Source: JBEDUK01 sp963781595 | GTDB taxonomy: Bacteria; Actinomycetota; UBA4738 | Reading direction: 5' to 3' | NCBI GenBank assembly: GCA_963781595.1 | Contig: CAWAGG010000001.1 | Coordinates: 62,001-126,000, forward strand | Length of the DNA: 64,000 bases | Part shown: positions 50,725-60,495 of the stretch, in pieces | Layout of the letters: each line of letters starts with the position of its first letter | Numbering within the stretch: position 1 is the stretch's first letter | Position numbers and translations under genes: made by a program | Notes under the pieces: model-generated | What the model was told of the DNA's origin: nothing | Seen by the model: the letters and a program-made list of their open reading frames with translations, nothing else | Databases searched by the model: none

Positions 50725-53133
50725 ATGGCCGAGCCAGACCGCACGAAGCTCCCGATCCGCCGGGACGCGTTCGCAGGGGTCGCGAACAGGACCCTCGACG
50801 GTTCCCAGCCCGACTGGAACCTCATCGGTCACCCGACGCCGCCGGACGGCGCGCCGAACGTGCTCCTGGTCCTCATCGACGACGCCGGGTTCGGCAACCC
50901 GAGCACGTTCGGCGGCCCCATCGACACGCCGAACTACACGCGCATCGCCGACGCCGGACTGAAGTACAACCGGTTCCACGTGACCGCGCTGTGCTCGCCG
51001 ACGCGAGCGGCGCTGCTGACCGGCCGCAACAATCACGCGGTCGGCTTCGGATCGATCGGCGAGTTCGCGGGCGGGTTCCCCGGGTACTCGGCCACGCTCC
51101 CACGCGACTGCGCACCGCTGCCACGCATCCTCCGGGACAACGGCTACAGCACCGCGGCCTTCGGCAAGTGGCACCTGACCCCGGACGGTCAGCAGGGCGC
51201 CGCGGGTCCGTTGGATCGCTGGCCGAACGGCTGGGGGTTCGACTACTTCTACGGCTTCCTCGGCGGCGGAGCGAGCCAGTGGGACCCGTGCCTGGCCGAG
51301 AACCAGAGGATCATCGGGACCGACCCGGCGTTCTACGACGAGGAGAACCCCTACTACTTCCCCGACGCGATGGCGGACAAGACGATCGAGTGGCTCCACG
51401 CCGTTCGCGCCCAGGACGCGAAGAAGCCGTTCTTCGTCTACTTCTCCACGGGCTGCAGCCACGCCCCGCATCACGTGGCGGAGGCCTGGGCGAAGAAGTA
51501 CCGGGGAAAGTTCGAGCAGGGCTGGGACCGGTTGCGCGAGGAGACGTTCGCGCGGCAGAAGGACCTCGGGGTGATCCCCGCCGACGCCGAACTGACGCCG
51601 CGCGACGACGCCTTCCCGGCATGGGACGACGTGTCCGATCAGCTGAAGCCCTTCTACGCCCGACAGATGGAGGTGTACGCGGGGTTCTCGGAGAACGCGG
51701 ACCACAACGTCGGTCGCGTGATCGACGCGGTCGAGGAGCTCGGCGAGCTGGAGAACACCCTGATCATCTGGATCTGGGGCGACAACGGCGCCAGCATGGA
51801 GGGAACGGTCACGGGCTCGTTCAACGAGCTGACGATGCAGAACGGGATCCCGCTGACCGACGAGATGCAGGTGCAGCTCTCCGAGCGCTACGGGGGCCTG
51901 GCGGCATGGGGCAACGCGATGATGGACCCGCACTACGGTGCTGCGTGGGCCTGGGCCGGCAACACCCCGTTCCAGTGGGGCAAGCAGGTGGGCTCGCATC
52001 TGGGCGGCACGCGGAACCCGATGGTGATCCATTGGCCGGCCCGCGTCCGGGACACCGGCGGGCTCCGCTCGCAGTTCGCCCACGTCATCGATGTCGCGCC
52101 GACGATCCTCGATGCCGCGGGGATCCCGGTCCCGACGTCGGTGGACGGGATCGAGCAGGAACCGATGCACGGAACGGTCTTCACGGGAACCCTCACAGAC
52201 GCGGCGGCGCCCGAGCATCGGACGCAGCAGTACTTCGAGACGATCGGCAACCGGGCGATGTACAAGGACGGCTGGTGGCTCGCGATGAAGACCGAGCGCA
52301 TCCCGTGGGTCCTCACCCCGGATGCCCTCAAACCCTACGCACCCGGCGTCTGGGACCCAGACGCTGGCCCCGCGGAGCTGTACTACCTGCCGGACGACTT
52401 CACCCAGGCGAAGGACCTGTCGGCAGAGCATCCCGAGAAGGTCAAGGAACTGAAGGACCTCTTCTGGGAGGAGGCCGAGCGCTACAAGGTCCTGCCGCTC
52501 CTCGCGACCCTCTCGACGTTCTTCGGGATGCTGCCACCGTTGCCGGACCAGGCCCGGTTCGAGTTCCGGGGCGACGTTCAGAACGTGCTGTCGGGGATGG
52601 TCCCGAGGATCTACAACCGCTCGTACACGATCAGCGCGGACCTGGTCGTTCCGGAGGACGGTGCGGAGGGCGTGATCGTGGCCGAGGCCGACCACCTGGG
52701 AGGCTTCTCCCTGTTCGTCGATGACGGCAAGCTCACGCACACGTACTCCATGATGGGCGTCTTCCTCTTCCGGCAGCAGGCCACCGAGCCGCTCCCCGCA
52801 GGGGACGTCCGCGTCCGCATGGAGTTCGCGGCGGACGAACCCAAGCCGGCGACCGGCGGGGAGGTGACGCTGTTCGTGAACGACCGGCCCGTGGGATCCG
52901 GGCGCATGGACCACACCGTTCCCATCCGGTTCTCCGGGTACGCCGGCATGGACATCGGTCGTGACAACGGCGGTGTGGTCGATCGTGGCTACGAGGATCG
53001 CAAGCCGTTCCCGTTCAACGGCACGATCAAGAAGGTGGTCTTCGACGTGAAGCCCCACCTCACCGACGAGGACGAGCAGGCGATCCACGCGGCTGCCCAT
53101 CACGGGGATGCGGCGCACGCGCTGAGCGGGTGA
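50725..53133 (+). CDS. Cys-type arylsulfatase, copy 1 (no signal peptide)
   Basis: An 802-residue protein from ATG 50725, with AAGGAGG upstream. Seen: NVLLVLIDDAGFGNPSTFGG (metal Asp pair), the formylglycine motif C90-S-P-T-R followed by AALLTGRN, GKWHLTP, STGCSHAPHHV, TLIIWIWGDNGASMEG (metal Asp/Asn) and a C-terminal beta-rich domain. Family knowledge: C90 must be oxidised to formylglycine, which the radical-SAM protein at 46,387-47,801 could do. There is no signal peptide or membrane helix, so it appears cytoplasmic, unlike most sulfatases. It is followed 24 bp later by a DUF1269-like gene. The substrate is unknown. Confidence 0.92.
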   Translation: MAEPDRTKLPIRRDAFAGVANRTLDGSQPDWNLIGHPTPPDGAPNVLLVLIDDAGFGNPSTFGGPIDTPNYTRIADAGLKYNRFHVTALCSPTRAALLTGRNNHAVGFGSIGEFAGGFPGYSATLPRDCAPLPRILRDNGYSTAAFGKWHLTPDGQQGAAGPLDRWPNGWGFDYFYGFLGGGASQWDPCLAENQRIIGTDPAFYDEENPYYFPDAMADKTIEWLHAVRAQDAKKPFFVYFSTGCSHAPHHVAEAWAKKYRGKFEQGWDRLREETFARQKDLGVIPADAELTPRDDAFPAWDDVSDQLKPFYARQMEVYAGFSENADHNVGRVIDAVEELGELENTLIIWIWGDNGASMEGTVTGSFNELTMQNGIPLTDEMQVQLSERYGGLAAWGNAMMDPHYGAAWAWAGNTPFQWGKQVGSHLGGTRNPMVIHWPARVRDTGGLRSQFAHVIDVAPTILDAAGIPVPTSVDGIEQEPMHGTVFTGTLTDAAAPEHRTQQYFETIGNRAMYKDGWWLAMKTERIPWVLTPDALKPYAPGVWDPDAGPAELYYLPDDFTQAKDLSAEHPEKVKELKDLFWEEAERYKVLPLLATLSTFFGMLPPLPDQARFEFRGDVQNVLSGMVPRIYNRSYTISADLVVPEDGAEGVIVAEADHLGGFSLFVDDGKLTHTYSMMGVFLFRQQATEPLPAGDVRVRMEFAADEPKPATGGEVTLFVNDRPVGSGRMDHTVPIRFSGYAGMDIGRDNGGVVDRGYEDRKPFPFNGTIKKVVFDVKPHLTDEDEQAIHAAAHHGDAAHALSG

Positions 53134-53157
53134 GACGGACGGACCGGGAGGTTCTCG

Positions 53158-53673
53158 ATGCCATTCGATGACGAAACGACCGACGTCCTGATCGGCGGCT
53201 ACATGGCGAAGGAGGCCGCCCAGGAGGACTACGAGGCGGTCCTCGGATGCGGCGCGCACCTTCTCGGCGCGGTGGTCGTCTCCAAGGACCTCGAGGGCAA
53301 CCTGTCCGTCGAGCAGACCGACCACATGGTCCGCGAGGGCGCGGAGGGCCTCGGCGCCGTCGGGTTCGCGGTGGGGCTGTTCGCGCCGCCGCTGCTCGCG
53401 GCGACCGCGATCGGCGCCGTGATCGGCGCCGGTGCCGGGAAGCTCCTGCACGGCCGGACGTCGAAGAAGCTCGAGGAGCAGGCCGGTGCCACGATCCCCA
53501 TCGGTGGCGCCGGGCTGATCGTCGCCTACCCGCGCTCCTCAGGCGCGAAGGTCGAACCAGCGGTGACCCGCGCGATCAAGAAGGTCGTGGGCGAAGCCGA
53601 GGGCCATCACGTGCAGGCCTTGAAGGGCGCGATCGCGGACGCACAGCAGAAGATGGCCGCCGACAGCGCCTGA
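53158..53673 (+). CDS. DUF1269-like glycine-zipper protein, paralogue D
   Basis: A 171-residue protein from ATG 53158, with CGGGAGG upstream, 24 bp after the sulfatase and so in its operon. It has an alpha/beta N-terminus (DVLIGGYMAKEAAQEDYEAV), then VVVSKDLEGNLSVEQTDHMV. The glycine zipper is AVGFAVGLFAPPLLAATAIGA followed by VIGAGAGKLLHGR. IPIGGAGLIVAYPRSSG and a C-terminal helix (ALKGAIADAQQKMAAD) end the protein. The zipper wording GLFAPPLL is shared with the 55052 paralogue. Unknown function; the constant pairing with sulfatases suggests a partner role. Confidence 0.82.
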   Translation: MPFDDETTDVLIGGYMAKEAAQEDYEAVLGCGAHLLGAVVVSKDLEGNLSVEQTDHMVREGAEGLGAVGFAVGLFAPPLLAATAIGAVIGAGAGKLLHGRTSKKLEEQAGATIPIGGAGLIVAYPRSSGAKVEPAVTRAIKKVVGEAEGHHVQALKGAIADAQQKMAADSA

Positions 53674-53688
53674 TCGCATACAACAAGG

Positions 53689-53724
53689 AACCCGCCGGCA
53701 ACCCCTGCGGGCCACCGGCGGGTT
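53689..53724. terminator. Bidirectional terminator hairpin
   Basis: AACCCGCCGG and CCGGCGGGTT pair as a 10-bp stem, with a 16-nt loop that can form a short inner CCC/GGG stem. It lies between the convergent DUF1269-like and DUF6325-like genes. Confidence 0.7.
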
Positions 53725-53816
53725 CGTCGTTCGAGGTGCGCCGTCTACCGGCGACGGGCGGTGCGCCGAGAGGTACGCCGCGCGACCCTTCTGACTCCGA
53801 CCATCTCTGCCTCCCT

Positions 53817-54383
53817 TTACGCGGTGGCCGCAGCGCCCTTGGTGTCCGCGGCGCGGGATGTCGACATCTCGTGGTGCTGCTTGGCCTCTTCGGCCGTCAT
53901 CAACCCGATGCCGACCAGGTCGAGCGGGCTGATGAACCCGTCGCTGATGCGGAACCCCCCCGCGCGCATGATCGCGTCGCGGAGCGGCACGGCCCAGTTG
54001 TGCTCGATCAGGAGCAGCGCCGCCGCCGAGTCGTTGGGGATGTCCTCGAGGACGTCCCATGCCTCCTCGTCGGTGAACACCTGGATGCCCTCGGCGCCAG
54101 CCTCGGCGCCGGCATCCGCACCCGCCGCCATCCCCTCTTCGCCCTCGATGCCGAGGCCGATCAGGGCGCCGATCTTCGACCCGAGCTCGATCGCCTCGTC
54201 CTTCGTCAGGTTGCTCAGGTGCTCGACTTCGAGCTCCCCGGCGGCATCCTTGTACACGGCCATCGCATCGATCACGCGCACCGTGTCGCTCTCGCGCAGC
54301 CGCTCCAACTCCTCGAGGATCTCGCCTCGGAAGTCGGGGTGATCGAAGCCCAGCACGAGAAGCTGAACCGGTCCGATCGCCAT
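53817..54383 (-). CDS. DUF6325-like acidic protein, copy 2
   Basis: A 188-residue protein from ATG 54383, with GAGAGGAGGAG upstream. It aligns by eye with the 36985 gene along its length: IGPVQLLVLGFDHPDFRGEI, ELERLRESDTVRVIDAMAV, LSNLTKDEAIELGSKIGALI, NDSAAALLLIEHNWAVPLRD. It ends in a 30-residue tail not present in copy 1. It is likely soluble or membrane-peripheral; the function is unknown. Palindromic site 10 is 95 nt upstream, read in the direction of this gene. Confidence 0.78.
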   Translation of the reverse strand: MAIGPVQLLVLGFDHPDFRGEILEELERLRESDTVRVIDAMAVYKDAAGELEVEHLSNLTKDEAIELGSKIGALIGLGIEGEEGMAAGADAGAEAGAEGIQVFTDEEAWDVLEDIPNDSAAALLLIEHNWAVPLRDAIMRAGGFRISDGFISPLDLVGIGLMTAEEAKQHHEMSTSRAADTKGAAATA

Positions 54384-54478
54384 CGTCTCCTCCTCTCACG
54401 CAGCCGGCCGAGCGCCATGGCACAGCGCGCCGACCGGGCTCGACACCGGTAGCCTCGCCGCAGCGGGCCGGCCCCGCA

Positions 54479-54495
54479 TCACCCGAGTCGGATGA
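54479..54495. promoter_or_regulatory. Palindromic regulon site 10
   Basis: TCACCC-GAGTC-GGATGA, 12 of 12 consensus positions. On the minus strand it reads on into TGC and faces the DUF6325-like gene, 95 nt away at 54383. GAGGCT about 20 nt further could be its -10 box. Confidence 0.7.
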
Positions 54496-54526
54496 TTCCC
54501 GATGCTCCCGACCGAACCGGAGGACG

Positions 54527-54826
54527 TCAAGGCTCAACTGCCGGCGTCCGGACCTCAGCGCCGGGCGCGCTCACGCGCTCCGCCCCGTACGCACCGAGGT
54601 CGAACAGGAACCCGAGCGCGACGAAGACCCACCCGATCCCGGTCACGCCCCCGATCGGGTTGTACGCGAAGACGTAGAAGATCGTGGTCCAGGGCAGGAG
54701 GATCAGCCCGAGGAGGGGCAGGAGGAACCCGTCGAACGCGCGATCGACCAGGGTCGTGAAGATCCAGATGAAGGCCAGCGCCAACCGCGGCGAGAACGCC
54801 GCCAGGATCACGAACAGACACCCCAT
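54527..54826 (-). CDS. Small three-helix membrane protein
   Basis: A 99-residue protein from ATG 54826, with AGGGGG upstream. The helices are about residues 3-27 (FVILAAFSPRLALAFIWIF), 34-55 (FLLPLLGLILLPWTTIFYVF) and 62-80 (VTGIGWVFVALGFLFDLGAY). The sequence NPIGGVTGIGW and the layout resemble small actinobacterial membrane proteins of unknown role. The gene upstream on its own strand is absent; site 11 lies 88 nt away and could serve it and the divergent DUF1269-like gene. Confidence 0.7.
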   Translation of the reverse strand: MGCLFVILAAFSPRLALAFIWIFTTLVDRAFDGFLLPLLGLILLPWTTIFYVFAYNPIGGVTGIGWVFVALGFLFDLGAYGAERVSAPGAEVRTPAVEP

Positions 54827-54913
54827 GTTCCCCCCTCTCGCGCTGGACAGCCGCGATACCCCGCATCGTATCGGCTCGGCGCGTCCACGGCGGGCAGGGA
54901 CGGGTTCACCGAT

Positions 54914-54930
54914 TCATCCGACGCGCATGA
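54914..54930. promoter_or_regulatory. Palindromic regulon site 11
   Basis: TCATCC-GACGC-GCATGA, 11 of 12 consensus positions, followed by TGT. It lies 121 nt before the DUF1269-like gene at 55052. TTGAAT about 20 nt after GATG could be the -10 box. Confidence 0.65.
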
Positions 54931-55051
54931 TGTCGCCTCGAGCCAACCAAGCTTGAATCGCTGACGACGGTCGAGTCGACTCGACCGACAGGTGGGCATG
55001 CGGAACGGCGGAACAGGCTGCTGCAGCCCCTAGAGGGGGAGGAGCACCGAG

Positions 55052-55560
55052 ATGGCCGATACGATGACCGACGTCCTCGTCGCCGCCTACCCGGACATCG
55101 ACGCGGCCTCGCGCGACTTCGACGGTCTCATGGCGATCGTCAAGGAGAAGCGGGTCACGATCGAGGGAGCGATCCTCGTCACCCACGAGACGGGCGGCGA
55201 CGTCACGGTCATCCAGCACGGCGATCATCTGGGACGCAAGGGCCTGGGGTGGGGCGCCGGCGCGGGCCTCGTCGTGGGGTTGTTCGCCCCGCCGTTGCTC
55301 GGCTCGATCGCCGTCGGTGCCGCCGCGGGCGCGCTGATCGGGAAGTTCACCGACCGCAAGGTGCAGGCGGGCATGCAGGACCTGGCCGAGAAGCTGCCGC
55401 CCGGGACCGCCGGGATCATCACGGTCTTCGACGACGTGCATCGCCTGGCGATCGAGCAGGCGCTCCCGGGCTCGCCCGCGAAGTCCGTCGCCCAGACCGA
55501 CAGGGACGGCGTCCGAGCGCTGAAGGCGGAGCTCGCCGACGGCGATGGGCAAGTTCGCGC
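55052..55560 (+). CDS. DUF1269-like glycine-zipper protein, paralogue E, end uncertain
   Basis: ATG 55052 with GGGGGAGGAG upstream. It shares parts with paralogue D: DVLVAAYPDIDAASRDFDGL, a central zipper GWGAGAGLVVGLFAPPLLGS then IAVGAAAGALIGKFTD, and LPPGTAGIITVFDDVHRLA. The last family-like piece is GVRALKAELAD at about 55,540. No stop follows in this frame until 55792. The frame runs straight into sulfatase sequence (TLKGSVADWAMIPGPKAPEG). Either its stop was lost to an indel, or the two proteins are truly fused. The end given here is the last base with DUF1269-like sequence, not a stop codon. Confidence 0.65.
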
Positions 55561-57967
55561 AGGACCGCAGCGAGCTCCCGATCCCCGACCGCGGCGTTCG
55601 GCGGGACGGCGGGGCGGAACGCTGAAGGGTTCGGTCGCCGACTGGGCGATGATCCCGGGACCGAAGGCGCCCGAAGGCGCGCCGAACGTCCTGCTCGTCC
55701 ATCATCGACGACGCTGGGTTCGGGTCGATCGATACCTTCGGCGGCCCCATCAGCTACGCCGGCGTTCACGCGTGTTCAGGAGATGGGCGTGACGTACAAC
55801 CGCTTCCACGTGACGGCCGTGTGCTCGCCGACTCGCGCCGCGCTGCTGACCGGGCGGAACCAGCATCGCGTGGGGTTCGGCTCGATCGCTGAATACCCCG
55901 GCCCCTTCCCCGGCTACACGGCCTCGAAGCCGAAGAGCTGCGCGGGGCTCCCGCGCATCCTGAAGGAGAACGGCTACGTCACCGGCGGGTTCGGGAAGTG
56001 GCACCTGACCCCGAACAACGTCCAGGGCGCGGCCGGACCGTTCGACCATTGGCCGAAGTCGTGGGGCTTCGATCACTGGTGGGGGTTCCTCTCCGGCGCC
56101 GCTGGACAGTACGACCCCATCATCACGCAGGACGACGCGGTCATCGGCGTGCCGACGGAGGGCAAGGACGGCGGGCAGTACTACTTCCCCGATGACATCA
56201 CCGACAAGGCGGTCGAGTGGCTCCACGGGGTCCGCGCACAGGACGCCCAGAAGCCGTGGTTCATGTTCTATTCGACCGGCTGCGCGCACGCACCGCACCA
56301 CGTCCCGAAGGAGTGGGCGGACAAGTACAAGGGCACGTTCGACGACGGGTGGGACGCGCTGCGCGAGCGGACGCTGGAGCGGCAGAAGGGGCTCGGGATC
56401 GTCCCGCAGGACACGCAGCTGACCCCGCGCCCCGACGCGTTCCCCGCGTGGGACTCGCTCGACGACACGTCGAGGAAGCTGTACGCGCGACAGATGGAGG
56501 TCTACGCCGGGTACCAGGACAACGCCGACTGGAACGTGGGCCGGCTGCTCGACGCCATCGAGGAGATGGGCGACCTCGACAACACCCTGATCATCTTCGT
56601 CTGGGGCGACAACGGCGCCAGCCTCGAGGGCACGATCACCGGCTCGTTCAACGAGCTGACGTTCCTCAACGGGCTCGTCCTCGACCCCGCGCAGCAGACC
56701 GAGCTGATCGAGCGGTACGGGGGCCTCGAGGCGCTCGGCGGCAACCACACGGCGCCGCACATCGCCGCCGCGTGGGCGCACGCCTGCAACGCGCCGTTCC
56801 AGTGGGGCAAGCAGACGGCGAGCCACCTCGGCGGCACGCGCGACCCGATGGTGATCGCGTGGCCGTCGCGGGTGAAGCCGGACGGCGCGATGCGCAGCGC
56901 AGTTCACGCACGTGATCGATATCGGTCCGACGATCCTCGAGGCTGCCGGCATCCCGGAGCCCGAGACGGTCGACGGCATCGCACAGGAGCCGATGGACGG
57001 CACGAGCTTCCTGTACACGTTCGACGACGCCGAGGCGCCCGAGCGCCACACGACCCAGTACTTCAGGACAATGTTCGCCAGCCGCGCGATGTACAAGGAG
57101 GGCTGGTGGGCAGCCTCGAGGCCCGATCGACTCCCATGGGACCTCTCACCGGAGACTCTGGCCAGGTTCGGGCCCGAGGCCGACTTCGACCCCGATCGGG
57201 ACGTCGGCTGGGAGCTCTACTACCTGCCCGAGGACTTCTCCCAGGCGAAGGACGTCGCGGCGGATCATCCGGACAGGGTCCAGGAACTCCAGGAGCTGTC
57301 GTCGAAGGAGGCCGAACGCGACCGCGTGCTGCCGTTGATGGCCGGGTTCTCGGTGCTCTACGGCATCCTGCCGCCGCTCCCGACGCAGACCCGGTACGCC
57401 TTCGCGGGTGACGTGCGAGAACGTGATGTGGGCGTGATTCCTCAGGGTCTTCGGTCGCTCGTACGCGATCGAGGCGGACCTCGTCGTGCCCGAGTCTGGT
57501 GCAGAGGGGGTCATCGTCGCGATGGCCGGTATCATCGGCGGGTTCGGACTGTGGGTCGACGGGGCGGCATCCTGCGGCACACGTACTCGATGCTGGGCGT
57601 CGACGCCTACCGGCGGCGGCGACGTCGCAGCTACCACGGGCGACGTCGCGCGTGAGGATGCTGTTCGATCGACGGAGAACAAGCCGGGGAGCGGCGGGCA
57701 CGTCACGCTCTTCGTCAACGACCAGGAGGTCGGCTCGGGCGACATGCCGCGGACGGTCCCGGTCACGTTCACCAGCTCTCCGGCATGGACATCGGTCGGG
57801 ACAACGAGGGGGTCGTCGACCTCGCCTACGAGGACAAGGCCCCGTACGCGTTCACCGGCACGGTCAGGAAGGTGGTGTTCGACCTGAAGCCGGCCACCCA
57901 CGAGGAGGAGAAGGACCTGCTCGTCCACGACGTCCACCAGGTGGTCGCCGCAGGCGTTGCCGGGTAA
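55545..57967 (+). pseudogene. Cys-type arylsulfatase, copy 2, with many frameshifts
   Basis: It is strongly similar to the sulfatase at 50725 but broken into several frames. From ATG 55545: GKFAQDRSELPIPD, then AAFGGTAGR, LKGSVADWAMIPGPKAPEGA, IDDAGFGSIDTFGGP and TPAFTRVQEMGVTYNRF, each in a shifted frame. A long clean stretch (about 55,760-56,890) holds the formylglycine motif CSPTR (Cys at 55822), GKWHLTP and FVWGDNGASLEG. Further shifts occur near 56,895, 57,415, 57,560 and 57,780; the protein ends at 57967. At least seven indels are needed. No signal peptide is seen. Codon use stays coding-like in each frame, so assembly error is a serious alternative to decay. Confidence 0.75.
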
Positions 57968-58048
57968 CGTACTCCTTCGGGGTGCCGTCCGGCCTCGCAG
58001 GGGACCGTGAAGCAGGACGGCGTTGTTGAGTGGCGGAGGGGTACGGGG

Positions 58049-59676
58049 ATGGCTGCGAAGGGTGACGCCCCGGACAGTCGCGTCGGTTGGTCCAGCGCGT
58101 CAGCCCGCGGGGCTCGTGCTGGGCACGCTGATCATCGTGGCGGCGGTCGCCAACCTGAACCTCGCCGTCGCGAACGTCGCGCTCCCCGCCATCGGCGCCG
58201 CGTTCGACGCGTCGCAGACGGAGCTGAACTCGTCGCCGTGGCGTTCTCGCTCGGCCTGGCCTGCTCGGTGCTGTACCTCGGGGCCATCGGCGACCGCTAC
58301 GGCCGGAAGATGATGCTGATCCTCGGCATCCTGGTCTCGATCCCGGCCAGCCTGGCCGCCGCATGGGCGCCGAACGTGGGCGTGCTGATCGTCGCCCGGT
58401 TCGTCGGCGGCGTGGGGGCCGGCATGGCCTACCCCACCACGCTGGCCCTGATCGCAGCGCTGTGGTCGGGGCCCGGGCGGACCCGTTCGATCGCGTTGTG
58501 GTCGGCGACCGGCGGCGCCATCGCGGCGCTCGGCCCCCTGCTGGCCGGGATCCTGCTCGAGCATTACTGGTGGGGATCGGTGTTCCTGATCACGCTCCCG
58601 CTGGCGGCGATCGCGCTGCTGATGGCCTGGAAGCTCGTTCCCGCCCACGTGAACGAGGCGACCGAACCCGTGGACAACCTGGGCGGCATCCTCACCGTGG
58701 TGCTCGTCGGGTCGCTGATCCTCGCGATCAACTTCGCGCCGGTCCCCAGCGCCGGCACAAGGTCGCGTCCGGGCCGTCGTGAACGCTGGCGTCCGCGGGG
58801 GCGTTCGTGCTGCGGGAACGGCGGGCGGCCAACCCCCTGTACGACCTCCAGTGGCCGCCCGGCGGGTGTTCTGGGTCGCGGCGTGCGCCGGGATCATCGT
58901 TTTCGGCTCGCTGATGGGCGCGATGTTCGTGGGACAGCAGTTCCTGCAGAACGTCCTGGGGTACTCCACGGTCGAGGCGGGCACCTCGATCCTGCCGGCG
59001 GCCGTGCTGATGGTGGTGTGCGCGCCGCGGTCGGCGAAGCTCGTCGAGGCTCGCGGCGCGCGGTTCACGCTGCTGGTCGGGTACGTTTCTGCCTGCTGGG
59101 GTTCCTCACCATGCTCCTTTTGTGGAACGAGGGCATCCCGTACTGGAAGGTCGCGCTGGCGTACGCGCTCGTGGGCGCGGGGGTCGGGTTCGCGGGGACA
59201 CCCGCCTCGCATTCGTTGACGGGTTCCGTGCCGGTGACGCGGGCCGGAATGGCATCCGGGACCGCCGACCTCCAGCGCGACCTCGGCGGGGCGATCCTGC
59301 AGTCGATATTCGGGGCCCTGCTCACGGCCGGGTACGCGACCGCCGCCGCGGCCGAAATCGCGGCGGCGCCGAACAGCGACGCGATCACCGCGAGCGTCCA
59401 GTCCAGAGCTCACTCAAGTCGTTCTCGAGCGCGGCGGAGGTGGCCAAGCAGTACCCGCAGTACTCGAAGCAGATCATCGCGGGGCGCCAAGACCGCGTTC
59501 CTCCACGGCGACGAGTGGGCCTATCTCGCGGGCATCATCGCGGTGCTCGTCGGCGCCGCGCTCGTGTTCGTCCTGTTCCCGAAGATGACGGAAGAACGCA
59601 CGCTCCTCGCCGACTACCACGCGCACGACGGCGCGGCGAGAATCTGTCGGGGACCGCCTCAGCGACGTCGGGCTAG
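58049..59676 (+). pseudogene. MFS transporter of the DHA2 (EmrB/QacA) type, with several frameshifts
   Basis: ATG 58049 with GGAGGGG upstream; about 542 codons. Pieces in successive frames: GLVLGTLIIVAAVANLNLAV and NVALPAIGAAFDASQTEL (helix 1 and loop), SLGLACSVLYLGAIGDRYGR (MFS motif A), VGGVGAGMAYPTTLALIAAL, LWSATGGAIAALGPLLAG (motif C-like). Then come VFWVAACAGIIVFGSLMGAM, LLGFLTMLLLWNEG and GTADLQRDLGGAILQSIFGA, ending AYLAGIIAVLVGAALVFVLF. Fourteen helices fit DHA2 multidrug exporters. Breaks are near 58,115, 58,240, 58,760, 59,095, 59,405 and 59,490. The cargo is unknown. Confidence 0.72.
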
Positions 59677-59720
59677 GGCTCGCTCCATCGTCGAGGCCCT
59701 GCGCGTGATTTGATACCGAG

Positions 59721-60442
59721 ATGGGAGCTGCGGGAGCGGAACGTCGACGCCGGGTGCGGCGCGGCACGATCTGGCACGCGCTGACCTCGCCCGACAGCTT
59801 CGGCTCGGTGCTCGTGCTGATCCTGGTCTCGTACATGCTCATCGTGACCATCGAGAGCTCGTGGGCCAAGTCGCTCGTGCTCGTCGTCCAGATCGCTACG
59901 GTGTCGCTGATCCTGCGGGTCACGCAGGCCCACAGGATCGTTCGCATCATCGCGGCAGTGGCGTTCGTGCTGGCGTTTGTCGTGGCGGTCACGAACCTGG
60001 TCGTGGCGGACAACCCGACGCTGAGGGGCATCGTCTTCGGGACGGCCGCGCTCCTGTACCTGATCGCGCCACTCTCGATCCTGCGCGCGCTCGTCGCTCG
60101 GGGACAGATCGACGTCGAGACGCTGTTCGGTGCCGTGGACATCTACCTGCTCATCGGGCTCTTCTTCGCGTTCACGTACCAGGCGATCGGGGCTCTGCAG
60201 GGTGGGAACTTCTTCGGCGCCGCGGCGACGGGACGGTGCCCCAGGACCTGTTCTTCAGCTTCACGACGCTCACGACGACCGGCTACGGTAACCTGGTCCC
60301 GGCGGCGAATCCCGGTCAGACGATCGCCGTGCTGGAGATGCTGATCGGGCAGCTGTTCCTGGTCACGGCCGTCGCGAAGATCATCAACGCCTGGACGCCG
60401 AGACGCAGGCCAGCGCAGCGCGAACAGGGCGGATCGTCCTGA
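59721..60442 (+). pseudogene. Potassium-channel-like protein, one frameshift
   Basis: ATG 59721, with TGATAC four bases upstream and no ribosome-binding site, so probably leaderless. The first frame has five hydrophobic segments, including SVLVLILVSYMLIVTIE and IYLLIGLFFAFTYQAIGAL. A one-base shift near 60,230 then gives the pore: TVPQDLFFSFTTLTTTGYGN (selectivity filter GYGN) and the last helix MLIGQLFLVTAVAKIINAW. The joined protein (about 240 residues) matches two-pore-helix ion channels of the Ion_trans_2 type. Without the shift the filter would be lost. Ion selectivity for K+ is inferred from the filter. Confidence 0.75.
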
Positions 60443-60495
60443 CCCGACGGCTGGCTCACCGGCGGCGCCGGGGCTTCTCGCCTCCGGTCGGTGCC

